Shown one piece after another: positions 19,184-28,463 of a DNA stretch of 31,725 nt (the first letter of the stretch is position 1; each line of letters begins with the position of its first letter). The notes beneath the pieces were generated by a model, which was not told where the DNA came from, ran no database searches, and worked only from the letters and a program-made list of their open reading frames with translations. The stretch comes from Nemertoderma westbladi (Eukaryota > Xenacoelomorpha > Nemertodermatida > Nemertodermatidae): positions 1 through 31,725 of the forward strand of contig JAUCBJ010005990.1 of assembly GCA_032718475.1 (NCBI GenBank), written 5' to 3'. The position numbers and the translations under genes are program-made.

Positions 19184-19466
19184 AATCAGAGCGCATGGAG
19201 GCGCATCATCCGGCATTTATTTATGTTAATTTAAAAGGGAAGTACAAAATAAAATCAAATAGCAGAAGTATATAAAATAGCACTGTTAGTAAAATAATTG
19301 ATATGACATTTGAGAATAATTAAAACAGACTGCTACTACTAAGCCATTCATAATAAAAGAATAAAATCAGGATCATCTAAAAGAGCTATGCTCATAAGTT
19401 CAGGTAAAATTACTGATTGTATTCGGTTCATTAAAGACTCACTAATTACTAGTTATAGTCGACCAA

Positions 19467-19516
19467 GCTTTTTTGAGCTGTTTTTCAAGCTCTTTTTTGA
19501 GTTTTTTTTCAAGCTT
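19467..19516. repeat. Short copy of GAGCTTTTTT/CAAGCTTTTTT minisatellite
   Basis: Four or five blocks of the same two alternating motifs found at 3768-3880, in the same orientation. Confidence 0.75.
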
Positions 19517-19609
19517 TATTCTATATTTTAGGTTTTTGGAGCATTTACAACAGTTTCTGATCGATTTCCTTCTTAACTTTTGTGAGAAAGGTACTCGTTT
19601 AGCGTCTAC

Positions 19610-19770
19610 AATGGTGTCGGTGTAGTGTGGACGTTGCGTCGGCGCAATGTCGGCGTGTCACCGTTGAATCCGTGACATATCGGCAGAATGTCGGCGTGAT
19701 TTCGGCACAGTGTCTGCATGTTCCATGTGTCTGCAAGTGATATCGGTGTAGTTGTCGCCGTGTTGTTGGT
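19610..19770. repeat. Degenerate GTCGGCG-rich minisatellite
   Basis: Repeated TGTCGG, GTCGGCG and TTTCGGC words at irregular spacing of roughly 15-20 bases, in an otherwise AT-rich region. An open minus frame across it is a by-product of the repeat. Confidence 0.5.
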
Positions 19771-20192
19771 AATAGTTTTATAAGTCCTATTTTTATAATA
19801 ACTTTCATTTTCACGGTATAGGCTACCGGTGGTCTGGGATGTCAGAATCTAACTGAAATGGATTTCTCTTTTATAGTTGTCATTTTTAATTTTGAACATT
19901 GAATTTGTTCAAGACTGTACTAAGGGTCGGTTTTACTCAAAATAAAACGTATATGTTTCAATTTTTTCTATAATATATATCATTACAGGATGACTTAGAC
20001 AACAGAAAATATCGCAAAAATAGCAAAAATAAATAGCATAAATTTATTTATAAATTTGCGATTTCTCAAAAATAATGAAGCCTGGCAATATCGTGTTTAA
20101 TTAAAAAAAAAATGTAATGGGTTGGTGTTATTAAGTGAAGGTGATATGTAAATCATGATGTTTTAATGATTTACAGTTGTGTTTGATATGTA

Positions 20193-21607
20193 TTAGGGCA
20201 GTGCGTTTTTTACTTTTTTTAGATTTCGTTGTTCTACCGGTGCGCAAAAGTTGCCAAATGGTAAAAAATTAAGGCAAAAAAAATTTCTCTAAATTTCATC
20301 GATATCGTCACGGATCCCAAGGGGGTTGAAATTTTGAGCCTTCGCGATGCACCACAATTAAATTTATAACAATATAACACATTAATGAAAGATCAATGAC
20401 CCAAGAAAGAACTTCCTGCATGCATCAAATGTCATTAAATGGGTCCAAACTTAGTTTGATACCAAAATTTTAATTTTTGGATCAAGGGAACTAGTGCCAC
20501 AGGCACATGGACAGAACCTACCATCTGGCGAAAGTGATGATAATTCTCAATTTTCGCGATGGTCAACTTTGAATTATCCTACTGCATTAATATTATGCTC
20601 ATTAGAACTGCAATGTCCGATTTAGTGGGGGTAGACAACTTCAAAACAATCGTAGAGCAAATAGTTCTTGAGATATCGCAGAAAATGTGAAGTCCGGCAC
20701 AAGTCTACATTACCGCCTTGATGCGATATGGACAAATCCTCAAATAATTTTATTTTGAATTATCTCAAGGAACCAAGAATAGACACATCACAGAAATGAT
20801 CGATGGAGTGGGTGTAGACACCTTTAAAATAAGAGTAGAGTCATTAGCTCTTGAGTTATTTTACAAAATGTCAAGACTATATCCACCAATTAATACTTGA
20901 TATTCAGTTGACCCATTCCACACATTTTGTACAAAAACTATAGTCAACTAATAACTACTCTTTAATTTGGAAGGTGTCTGTATACACTAAATCAATTTGT
21001 TGCAGTGATGTGTCTATTCTTGATTCCTTGAGATAATTCAAAATAAAATTTTTTGAGGATTTTTCCATATCGCATCAAGGCGGTAGTGTAAACTTGTACT
21101 GGACTTCACATTTTCTGCGATATCTCAAGAACTATTCGCTCTACGTTTGTTTTGAAGGTGTCTACCCCCACTAAATCGGCCATTGCGGTTCTAATGAGCT
21201 TAATATTAATGCAGTAGGAAAATTCAAAGTTGGCCATCGCGAAAATTTAGAAATATCATCACTATGTGCCAAATGGTAGGTTCTGTCCATGTGCCTGTGG
21301 CATTAGTTATCTTGATCCAAAAATTAAAATTTTGGTTTCTAACTAAGTTTGGACTCATTTGATGACATTTGATGCATGCAGGAAGTTCTTTTTTGAGTCA
21401 TTGATCTTTCATTAATAATGTGTAATATTGCTATAAATTTCATTATGGCGCATCACGATGGCTCAAAATTTCAACCCTCTTGGGATCCGTGAAGATATAG
21501 ACGAAATTTAATGAAATTTTTTTTGCCTTATTTTTTTACCATTTGGCAACTTTTGTGCACCGGTAGAACAATGAAATCGAAAAAAAGTAAAAAACGCACC
21601 ACCCTAA
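20193..21607. mobile_element. 1.4-kb palindromic (foldback) DNA element with TA flanks
   Basis: The two halves are reverse complements over roughly 675 bp each, around a loop of about 55 bases centred near 20900. The ends read TTAGGGCAGTGCG on the left and, reversed, TTAGGGTGGTGCG on the right, each flanked by TA. Matched internal blocks include GTTCTACCGGTGC, ACTTCCTGCATGCATCAAATG and CCGCCTTGATGCGATATGG. Arms differ at scattered positions, giving perhaps 85-90% identity by eye. There is no transposase ORF, so it is non-autonomous. TA flanks suggest a Tc1/mariner-type partner, but a 2-bp match is weak evidence. Confidence 0.85.
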
Positions 21608-21871
21608 TATGTATGCGTTCACTAATCCCCTGCTCACAAATGCGCATTCAACATTCAATATTCAACTTTTAAATAACTACGTCACACTTCACATATAAAC
21701 ATTTCACTTTCTGCTCATAAAAAAATATTTGTTATATTGCAAAACAAAAATAAAATTTAAAATAAAATGTTTAATAATAAAATATTTAAAATATAAATGG
21801 TTGAGCAATATTCACTTGGTAAATAGTCGATAAATATACAGACATGCACTACTTTATGCATCTGGTAACGC
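21608..21871. other. AT-rich DNA between two elements
   Basis: About 260 bases. The part near 21640-21690 (GCATTCAACATTCAATATTC) loosely mirrors the reverse complement of 22965-23010. The end (21835-21871) resembles 22835-22870, suggesting an old repeat family here. No gene. Confidence 0.4.
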
Positions 21872-22445
21872 CAGAGGCGGAGTTTCGTTTTTTTGCGCCC
21901 CTGGGCGAGTCCCATTTTGAGCGGCCCCCCTCCCCCCCACCCCCCCCCCAAAAAAAAAATAATAATAAATACAAACTATAACACAAAAAAATTATGGAAA
22001 GTGAGTATATTTACAGAACATGATTATATTTATTACAAAATTAAATAGGCCAAATTAGAAAAAAACTTTACGAGATTTGATTGAAGAAAATTCGGTAATT
22101 AATAAATATAATTCTAAGTTATCTAATGTTTCGGACTCTATACTAAGCAGGGCTAGTTCAGACAAACGTTTCTCTAACATAGTAGTTCATAAGTAATTTA
22201 ATATTAATTTAAGTTTGCTGAAAGAGCCCATACCAATTACAACAGATATTAGGCCGGCCTGCTTGCAGTACGTCTTGTCTTCCTAGGTTTGAAGGGCCAT
22301 AATGTAACCACCACTACTAAAGATTAAATTTCTACATTTTGCTTAGTCCCAATTTCCTCTCCTAAATATTTCTAAATTTTGCGCCCCCCTGAAGTGGCGC
22401 CCCTGGGCAGTCGCCCCCTCCTGCCCCACCCTAGCGGCGCCTCTG
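21872..22445. mobile_element. Non-autonomous hAT-like element (574 bp)
   Basis: The left end reads CAGAGGCGGAG. The right end, reversed, reads CAGAGGCGCCGC. The CAGNGGCG start is typical of hAT-superfamily termini. Eight-base flanks are GGTAACGC (21864-21871) and GGAAACGC (22446-22453), an 8-bp TSD with one mismatch, as expected for hAT. Both ends contain GCGCCCCTGGGC. The interior is AT-rich and has no transposase. Confidence 0.8.
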
Positions 22446-23130
22446 GGAAACGCAGCATTAGTTGAAAGCTGCCATATCTAGAATCAAATTAACAATCGTC
22501 ATTGGACTAGAATAATTCGAACGGACATTTAATAATAATAATAGACAGTAAATTAGAGGCATACATATTGTAGTAAATATTCTGAAGACACTAATTCTAA
22601 ATGTTCTACTGTAGTTCTGAAAAATATTTTTATGTCTGCCATTAGTGACACTATGGAATAGATAATGTAGTTAGTTATGCATGGGTGGTAGTAATGTAGG
22701 GTAACATTTTATATAAAGGCACGATAAAAGAGGAAAGAATATTTCAAAACATCAAAACCTTAACAGTAATAATTTCATTAACATTATATCTCAGCTATAT
22801 GTAAAGGTCGTAAGTTATTCTAGTTCAATTCGTAATACAGGCACGCACTACTTTACGTATATGTTAACACAGCAAAGCATTACACATACGCAACTTTCAA
22901 TTAAGAAATTAAAGTTGCATGTTGAATGAAAATTGTCCGTGAACGTCTCCATAGGCACAATGTGTTTTTTAGTTGAAAGTTGAACGTTGAAAGATTATGT
23001 GTAAACCCGGGCCTAACTTACTTTATATTACTGTTTTAAATGAAGTGAGTAGGCATGTATGTAGTCTGTGGGACTGTACGGCAAAATATTAGGAATAATC
23101 GTTTAATTTTTGCGGATCACCAGTTAAAGA
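22446..23130. other. AT-rich DNA with no recognised gene
   Basis: No coding region. 22835-22870 is a diverged copy of the sequence split by the hAT-like element. 22920-23010 contains TTGAATGAAAATTG and TTGAAAGTTGAACGTTGAA repeats and ends AAACCCGGGCC, which could be the end of an old MITE. Confidence 0.4.
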
Positions 23131-23270
23131 GCTCCCGGCACACTCCAATGGAGTGTGCCGGGAGTGACTCCAATGGAGTGTGCCGGGGGTGACTCCAATG
23201 GAGTGTGCCGGGGGCGACTCCAATGGAGTGTGCCGGGGGTGACTCCAATGGAGTGTGCCGGGGGTGACTC
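23131..23270. repeat. 25-bp palindromic minisatellite
   Basis: About five copies of a 25-bp unit containing CACTCCAATGGAGTG-like dyads; unit starts at 23166, 23191, 23216 and so on. The first copy extends to a near-perfect palindrome (23131-23163): CTCCCGGCACACTCCA, one base, then its reverse complement. Units differ at one or two bases. Confidence 0.9.
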
Positions 23271-23658
23271 CATCCTGCCATTTTGATTATCTGTACGAAA
23301 TGGCGGTGAAACTGCTTTGATTGCAATTCACTTTGATTAATTAATAATGACATTACTTTGATCTGTCGCAGTTGATTTAATTCAATTATATTATATTAAT
23401 GCGGCTTATTTAGACAAAGGGAACATTGATATAATCCATTATTACTTACTATACTATCCTATAATTGGTTGGGTCAATTGTAGGATGCATCATGGCGGTA
23501 TTTAATAGTAATATAAATAATATTAATGCGGTGTATGGTGGTTTTTATTATCTTTGTAAACAACTATTAATATAATATATACTTCACTTACCTATTTTAG
23601 ACATATTTCTGGAATAAACTGGCTTTAGAAATTGAAATGTAGCTGCACTAATAATTAA

Positions 23659-24848
23659 CATACTTGTGTGCAAAGTAACAGTTTACAGTGTGATGATCCG
23701 AGTGCTTTGTTGCACGAACGAAAGTAGCGAGTGATTAAAATTAAGCCACGAGGATCAGAACACTGCAACTAGTATGTATGTAGTTTTATTCCAAAATTTT
23801 AACATTACGAAATGATTGTACATATACATTATAAGTGATAGAAACTTCACAAATTATATTAGTTGCTGTATAAATAAATGTAAAAATGACTATATAAATA
23901 ATAATACACCAATGCAATACTAAATGTACAGGCCAATACTACTAATAACCAAAATTGTAACATTACTCAACGCCGTTAGTATTAACAGCGAGATGTTATT
24001 TAGCTCTTTACAACTTTAGAGGACATTACAGCATTGTATTGGCCTGTACATTTAGTATTGTATTTGGTGTTATTGTTTACGTGGTAACCATTGACGGCGT
24101 TAAATAACACTTGGTGTAGAGGTTGCATTGAATTCACATCTCCTGTAGGTCGTGGGTTCGATCCTTACATGGGCCAGGGCAGTTTTCGTTTCGGCACGAA
24201 TGCTTTAAAGGGACCAGCCAGGGCGTATCTCTGCCTTGCATCCTTAAGTGGTAGCTAAATGAGTACTGGAGTTTCCTCTGGGGAGTAAAGTTCTGGGGGG
24301 ACCGCACTGGAAATAAGTCGTCAGACTTTGTGCGTAATCCCTGGCCTAGCGGCCGAAGAAAATTTACTTTACTTTACTTTACACTAAGGGGACATTACTT
24401 AACGCCGTCATTGTATACCACGTAAACAATAGGTAGAAATTTGCCTGACAGGCCTGATAGGCCTACTGCATTACCTACCGGTAGACGGGGTATAGCTATT
24501 AATAACCAGTAGGGCCTAGCTATATTATTATAATATGGCTCCAAACGCTACCATAAATATAAGCTAACTTATTTATAACATAATTGATGTCATTGTTACA
24601 TTTATTTATACAGCAACTAATATAATTTGTGCAGTTTCTATCACTTATAATGTATTTATTTGTACAATCATTTCGTAATGTTAAAATTTTGGAATAAAAC
24701 TACATACATACTTGTTGCAAAGTACTTTACAGTGTTCTGATCCTCGTGGCTTTATTTTCATTCACTCACTAACATTCGTTCGTGTAACAAAGCCACTCGG
24801 ATCATCTCACTGTAAAGTGCTACTTTACACACAAGTATGTAAATAGTT
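23659..24848. mobile_element. Long-TIR DNA element with nested palindrome and SINE
   Basis: Terminal inverted repeats of about 235-250 bp. The left begins CATACTTGTGTGCAAAGTA. The right, reversed, begins CATACTTGTGTGTAAAGTAG. Both then share GATGATCCGAGTG, CCACGAGGATCAGAACACTG and TTTTATTCCAAAATTTTAAC. Inner matched blocks TTGTTTACGTGGTA and GACGGCGTTAA flank the SINE symmetrically, so the structure is concentric. A second palindrome (GTACAGGCCAATAC and its reverse complement, 23928-24050) sits in the left half. TAA lies next to each end and could be a 3-bp TSD of Harbinger type; this is weak. No transposase is seen. Confidence 0.7.
24104..24385 (+). mobile_element. tRNA-derived SINE
   Basis: The head contains an RNA polymerase III A-box-like TGGTGTAGAGG (24112-24122) and a B box GGTTCGATCC (24155-24164), 43 bp apart as in tRNA genes. 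A unique body of about 190 bp follows, ending in a (TTTAC)n tail (about 24363-24384). It lies in the middle of the long-TIR element. The TSD is unclear. The B-box context GTGGGTTCGATCC is typical for tRNA-related SINEs. It is not a functional tRNA gene. Confidence 0.8.
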
Positions 24849-25100
24849 ATTACTCCATGAGATTGTAGAACTTTCTAAAGTAGTAAGACTTCGGAAAATG
24901 TGGACCCACACGATTATATTGTAGCATGTGAGTCCGACAAAGTCGGATTTATGTCAAAAATGACACACTGGCCTTTCTAGTGCAGCAGCAGCAGAAACTG
25001 TTCCCGTTTAGCCAGTCTGTCCACAGTATGTGAATGGGGAGTGCAAAGTGGATCGCAGTCACAGAATGAGTCAAGTCTCAAAAATATACTAACCTATACT
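24849..25100. other. Short spacer with no recognised gene
   Basis: About 250 bases with no gene, repeat or recognised motif. It ends where LINE-derived sequence begins. Confidence 0.5.
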
Positions 25101-25344
25101 ATACAACACATGACAAACGCCGAGTTTTATGGTACAATACCACCTGTATCAACCACCCTCCGTGAATGTAGATTAAGATTCAGTTGGCACTGCTGGAGAA
25201 GTAAAGACGAGGTCATACCAGATCTACTTTTCTGGCAACCAACTCATGGAAAGCGTAGTCGTGGACGACTGTTTATGCCCTAACATGGATCAACTTAAAA
25301 TGAAAGCGATACTGGACTTGAGAGAAACGAAATTAGGGCAACTA
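25101..25344 (+). pseudogene. 3' fragment of RTE-like LINE (plus strand)
   Basis: It aligns to the C-terminal part of LINE copy 2. MTNAEFYGTIPPVSTTL corresponds to MTNAELYGTILPVSTTL, and DEVIPDLLFWQPTHGKRS to DEVIPDLLLWQPTHGKRS. It starts abruptly at about 25101, so it is severely 5'-truncated. The frame is broken after GKRSRGRL. It belongs to the same subfamily as LINE copy 2 rather than LINE copy 1. Confidence 0.85.
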
Positions 25345-25574
25345 TGGAGAATCGGGAAGTCTGAAAGGCTCTCATTTCCACTGTCCGAGTTTGCTCGACC
25401 TAGTAGTAGATGGAGAATCGGGAAGCCTGGAAGGATCTCATTTCCACTGTCCGAGTTCGCTCGACCTAGTAGTAGTTGGAGAATCGGGAAGCCGGGAAGG
25501 ATCTCATTTCCATTGTCCGAGTTCTCTCGACCTAGTAGTAGTTGGAGAATCGGGACGCCGGGAAGGATCTCATT
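25345..25574 (+). repeat. 66-bp tandem repeat of the LINE 3' end (left part)
   Basis: The last 66 bp of the LINE, from TGGAGAATCGGGA through TCGACCTAGTAGTAG, are repeated with an exact 66-bp period (starts 25345, 25411, 25477, 25543). The fourth unit is interrupted after 32 bases by the foldback element. Its remaining 34 bases lie at 27495-27528, so the unit is exactly 66 bp once the element and one TSD copy are removed. Confidence 0.95.
25567..25574. repeat. Left TSD of foldback element
   Basis: ATCTCATT, repeated exactly at 27487-27494. Intact 66-bp units have a single ATCTCATT at this position. Confidence 0.93.
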
Positions 25575-26570
25575 GGTAATGGTGAAAAATATCGAGACTT
25601 GAAAAATATCGAGAGTAAAAATAACGAGAGTAAAAATATCGAGAGTAAATATAACGAGTGTTGAAAAATATCGAAAATAACGAGTGTTGAAAAATATCGA
25701 GTGTTGAAAAATATCGAGAGTAAAAATATCGAGTGTTGAAAAATATCGAGAGTAAAAATATCGAGTGTTGAAAAATATCGAGAGTAAAAATAACGAGTGT
25801 TGAAAAATATCGAAAATAACGAGTGTTGAAAAATATCGAGTGTTGAAAAATATCGAGAGTAAAAATATCGAGTGTTGAAAAATATCGAGAGTAAAAATAT
25901 CGAGTGTTGAAAAATATCGAGAGTAAAAATATCGAGTGTTGAAAAATATCGAGAGTAAAAATATCGAGTGTTGAAAAATATCGAGAGTAAAAATATCGAG
26001 TGTTGAAAAATATCGAGAGTAAAAATATCGAGTGTTGAAAAATATCGAGAGTAAAAATATCGAGTGTTGAAAAATATCGAGTGTTGAAAAATATCGAGAG
26101 TATAAATATCGAGACTAAAAATATCGAGTGTTGAAAAATATCGAGAGTAAAAATATCGAGAGTAAAAATATCGAGTGTTGAAAAATATCGAGAGTAAAAA
26201 TAACGAGTGTTGAAAAATATCGAGAGTAAAAATATCGAGTGTTGAAAAATATCGAGAGTAAAAATATCGAGTGTTGAAAAATATCGAGAGTAAAAATATC
26301 GAGTTTTGAAAAATATCGAGTGTTGAAAAATATCGAGAGTAAAAATATCGAGACTAAAAATATCGAGTGTTGAAAAATATCGAGAGTAAAAATATCGAGA
26401 GTAAAAATATCGAGTGTTGAAAAATATCGAGAGTAAAAATAACGAGTGTTGAAAATATCGAGTGTTGAAAAATATCGAGAGTAAAAATATCGAGTGTTGA
26501 AAAATATCGAGTGTTGAAAAATATCGAGAGTAAAAATATCGAGTGTTGAAAAATATCGAGAGTAAAAATA
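25575..26570. repeat. Left arm: alternating 15-bp and 17-bp monomers
   Basis: Monomer types GAGAGTAAAAATATC (15 bp) and GAGTGTTGAAAAATATC (17 bp) alternate in most of the arm, giving a 32-bp higher-order unit. Local runs of one type and AACG-for-ATCG variants also occur. Repeated longer blocks, such as one containing GAGACTAAAAATATCG twice (near 26110 and 26350), indicate segmental duplication within the arm. Confidence 0.93.
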
Positions 26571-26896
26571 TTGCATTTTGCTTGAGCATTTTATTTAGAA
26601 TTATGGAACAATATAGCAGTGCATGTGTTACAACAGTGCAAGTGCAAGTGAATGGCATTATGTAATACACCTTGGGTACCCATTTACCAGATTTATTATA
26701 CTAGCTAGTTTTTGCTATTTTTTAAATAAATATTATAAAAGAAGTGCTAGCTATCAATTTTGATAAATATTATAAATATTGTTAAATGTTATATTAGAAC
26801 ACGTATAAGCTACCAAATGTTGATAAATATTTTTGTTATAGAACATTTTTAGTAAAAAAAAATTATCATTCAACCATTATTTAAAAAAATTGTTAC
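26571..26896. other. Central AT-rich segment of foldback element
   Basis: About 325 bases with ATAAATATTATAAA-type words and no coding potential or recognised motif. In a folded strand it would be the loop between the arms. Confidence 0.6.
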
Positions 26897-27486
26897 TATC
26901 GATATTTTTCAACACTCTATATTTTTCAACACTCGATATTTTTACTCTCGATATTTTTCAACACTCCATATTTTTCAACACTCGATATTTTTACTCTCGA
27001 TATTTTTCAACACTCGATATTTTTATTCTCGATATTTTTCAACACTCGATATTTTTACTCTCGATATTTTTCAACACTCGATATTTTTACTCTCGATATT
27101 TTGTAACACTCGATATTTTTACTCTCGATATTTTTCAACACTCGATATTTTTACTCTCGATATTTTTACCCTCGATATTTTTACTCTCGATATTTTTTGA
27201 ACTCTCGATATTATCGTTATTTTTCAACACTCGATATTTTCAACACTCGATATTTCTACTCTCGATATTTTTCAACACTCGATATTTTTCAACACTCGAT
27301 ATTTTTCAACACTCGATATTTTTCAACACTCGATATTTTTACTCTCGATATTTTTACCCTCGATATTTTTACTCTCGATATTTTTTGAACTCTCGATATT
27401 ATCGTTATTTTTCAACACTCGATGTTTTTACTCGCGTTATTTTTACTCTCGATATTTTTCATGTCTCGATATTTTTCAATATAACC
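26897..27486. repeat. Right arm: inverted copy of the 15/17-bp array
   Basis: The same monomers as the left arm in reverse orientation (CTCGATATTTTTCAACA, CTCGATATTTTTACT), about 590 bp. A block around GAACTCTCGATATTATCG occurs twice (about 27195 and 27385), about 190 bp apart, again showing segmental duplication. The arms differ in length, so they do not evolve in strict concert. Confidence 0.93.
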
Positions 27487-27540
27487 ATCTCATTTCCACT
27501 GTCCGAGTACGCCCGACCTAGTAGTAGTTGGAGAATCGGA
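27487..27540 (+). repeat. Right TSD and remainder of the 66-bp LINE-tail array
   Basis: ATCTCATT (27487-27494), then 34 bases completing the interrupted 66-bp unit to 27528, then 12 bases of a further unit (TGGAGAATCGG) before unrelated sequence. Confidence 0.93.
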
Positions 27541-28370
27541 CACATGTCCGCATATCTTCTTATCTATCTTCATATCATATCTTGCCCACATATCTTTATC
27601 ACAGCCATAATTGATTGAAAAAGATTCAATGTTATTATATAAATTTGCTCTTTAGTGATGGATTATGAGTTATCTTATTCAATGACATTGGGTTGAGTTT
27701 GTATGGTGGAAATTCATCAGGAAGGCTGTAAGTAAATTTCAAGGTCTGCCATATGCGTGCGTAGCATAGAATTATAATTTTGGCTGGGCGCAGCTTAGCA
27801 AAGTACCAATAAAATTATGCATTGCCGGCCGATTCTGGATGATCAGCTCTAGAAACCAGCCGCCCTTCTTAATCCGCACATGTTGTATGAATGTGTTGTG
27901 CTCTCTCTGAGTCGGAATAGGAAGTGTATTTAGAAGCGAAATTAATCTACATAGTTTATGGCCATTTATCTGCTTATTGTTATGAGGCGTCATGTGTACA
28001 GCACAACAATTAGCTCTACCATTTACATGGTCTGTCCCTTAGTATGCTGTATATGTAATAAGGGTCTTCCTTCTTAATGGTTTTGTAAAGTTCCCAGTAT
28101 TGTAGTATTGTTTACTGTCGAACCTTAGACCAAAAATAATAATTTTAATTTCTAAACATTCTAGAATTATAATTTATTTTCATTATTATACTTTATATAA
28201 TCACACATCTCCACATTTCAATTTTAAATATTGGAAAGAGCAAAATTCAAAAGTCATATAATTCAATAAAGCTGTGAAAATTTGTTATCATCATGTTACC
28301 ATATCATTCTTATATCACAGCCATAAATGATTGAAAGGGTTTAAGTAGCTTCTTCAGAATATTAACTGTA
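27541..28370. other. AT-rich DNA with no recognised gene
   Basis: About 830 bases. A motif TATCACAGCCATAA followed by TGATTGAAA occurs near 27597 and again near 28315 in the same orientation, so part of this may be a diverged duplication. A 73-codon minus frame at 27772-27993 has no recognised motif and is not supported as a gene. Confidence 0.5.
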
Positions 28371-28384
28371 GTTTTTTTTTATTT

Positions 28385-28463
28385 TTTTTTTAATAATAAT
28401 AATAATTTATTTATAACGCGCCTTTTAAGGGCAATAAATCAAGGCGCAGGTACGCGTACACAA
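28385..28463 (-). other. 3' end of CR1/L2-like LINE
   Basis: Downstream of the stop, the minus strand reads a short GC-rich segment (TGCGCCTTGATTTATTGCCC then AAAAGGCGCGTTATAAATAA). It ends in an ATT-type repeat tail (about 28391-28410) beside a T-rich stretch. Short repeat tails after a conserved GGCGCG-TTATAAATAA-type end are common in CR1/L2-group elements. An imperfect stem is possible between GCGCC and GGCGCG. Confidence 0.7.

Larger units (their letters stand above)
19184..20190. other. AT-rich flank with no recognised gene
   Basis: After the 5-bp TSD this continues the DNA interrupted by the LTR element at 9460. It contains a short GAGCTTTTTT/CAAGCTTTTTT array (19467-19516) and a degenerate GTCGGCG/TGTCGGTG-rich stretch (about 19610-19770). 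No coding support is seen. Confidence 0.55.
25575..27486. mobile_element. Foldback (TU-like) transposon with satellite-type inverted repeats, 1.9 kb
   Basis: The left end is GGTAATGGTGAAAAATATCG. The right end, reversed, is GGTTATATTGAAAAATATCG. Both continue with GAGAC, one variable base, TGAAAAATATCGAGAG. The 8-bp TSD ATCTCATT flanks it exactly. The left arm (25575-26570, about 1 kb) and right arm (26897-27486, about 0.6 kb) are tandem arrays of the same monomers in opposite orientation, separated by about 325 bp of AT-rich middle. Long TIRs made of short tandem repeats are the hallmark of foldback elements (Drosophila FB, sea urchin TU). As I recall, TU elements have 15-bp outer repeats and 8-bp TSDs, as here. 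No transposase is present; the long open frames across the arms are repeat artefacts. Confidence 0.9.

Noticed and set aside
24104-24176. Functional tRNA gene
   Set aside because: A and B boxes are present, but acceptor stems do not pair and the sequence continues into a SINE body and tail.
23655-24852. TTAA target site (piggyBac-type) for the long-TIR element
   Set aside because: The left flank has TTAA but the right has TAAA. Only TAA is shared, so superfamily assignment is left open.
25570-26670. 366-codon minus frame and 242-codon plus frame (YSRYFSTLDIF-type repeats)
   Set aside because: They lie exactly over the foldback arms. The peptides are the translated monomers, and the opposite arm gives the same peptide in the other orientation.
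27772-27993. 73-codon minus frame as a gene
   Set aside because: No recognised domain or support; possibly a remnant of an unknown repeat.
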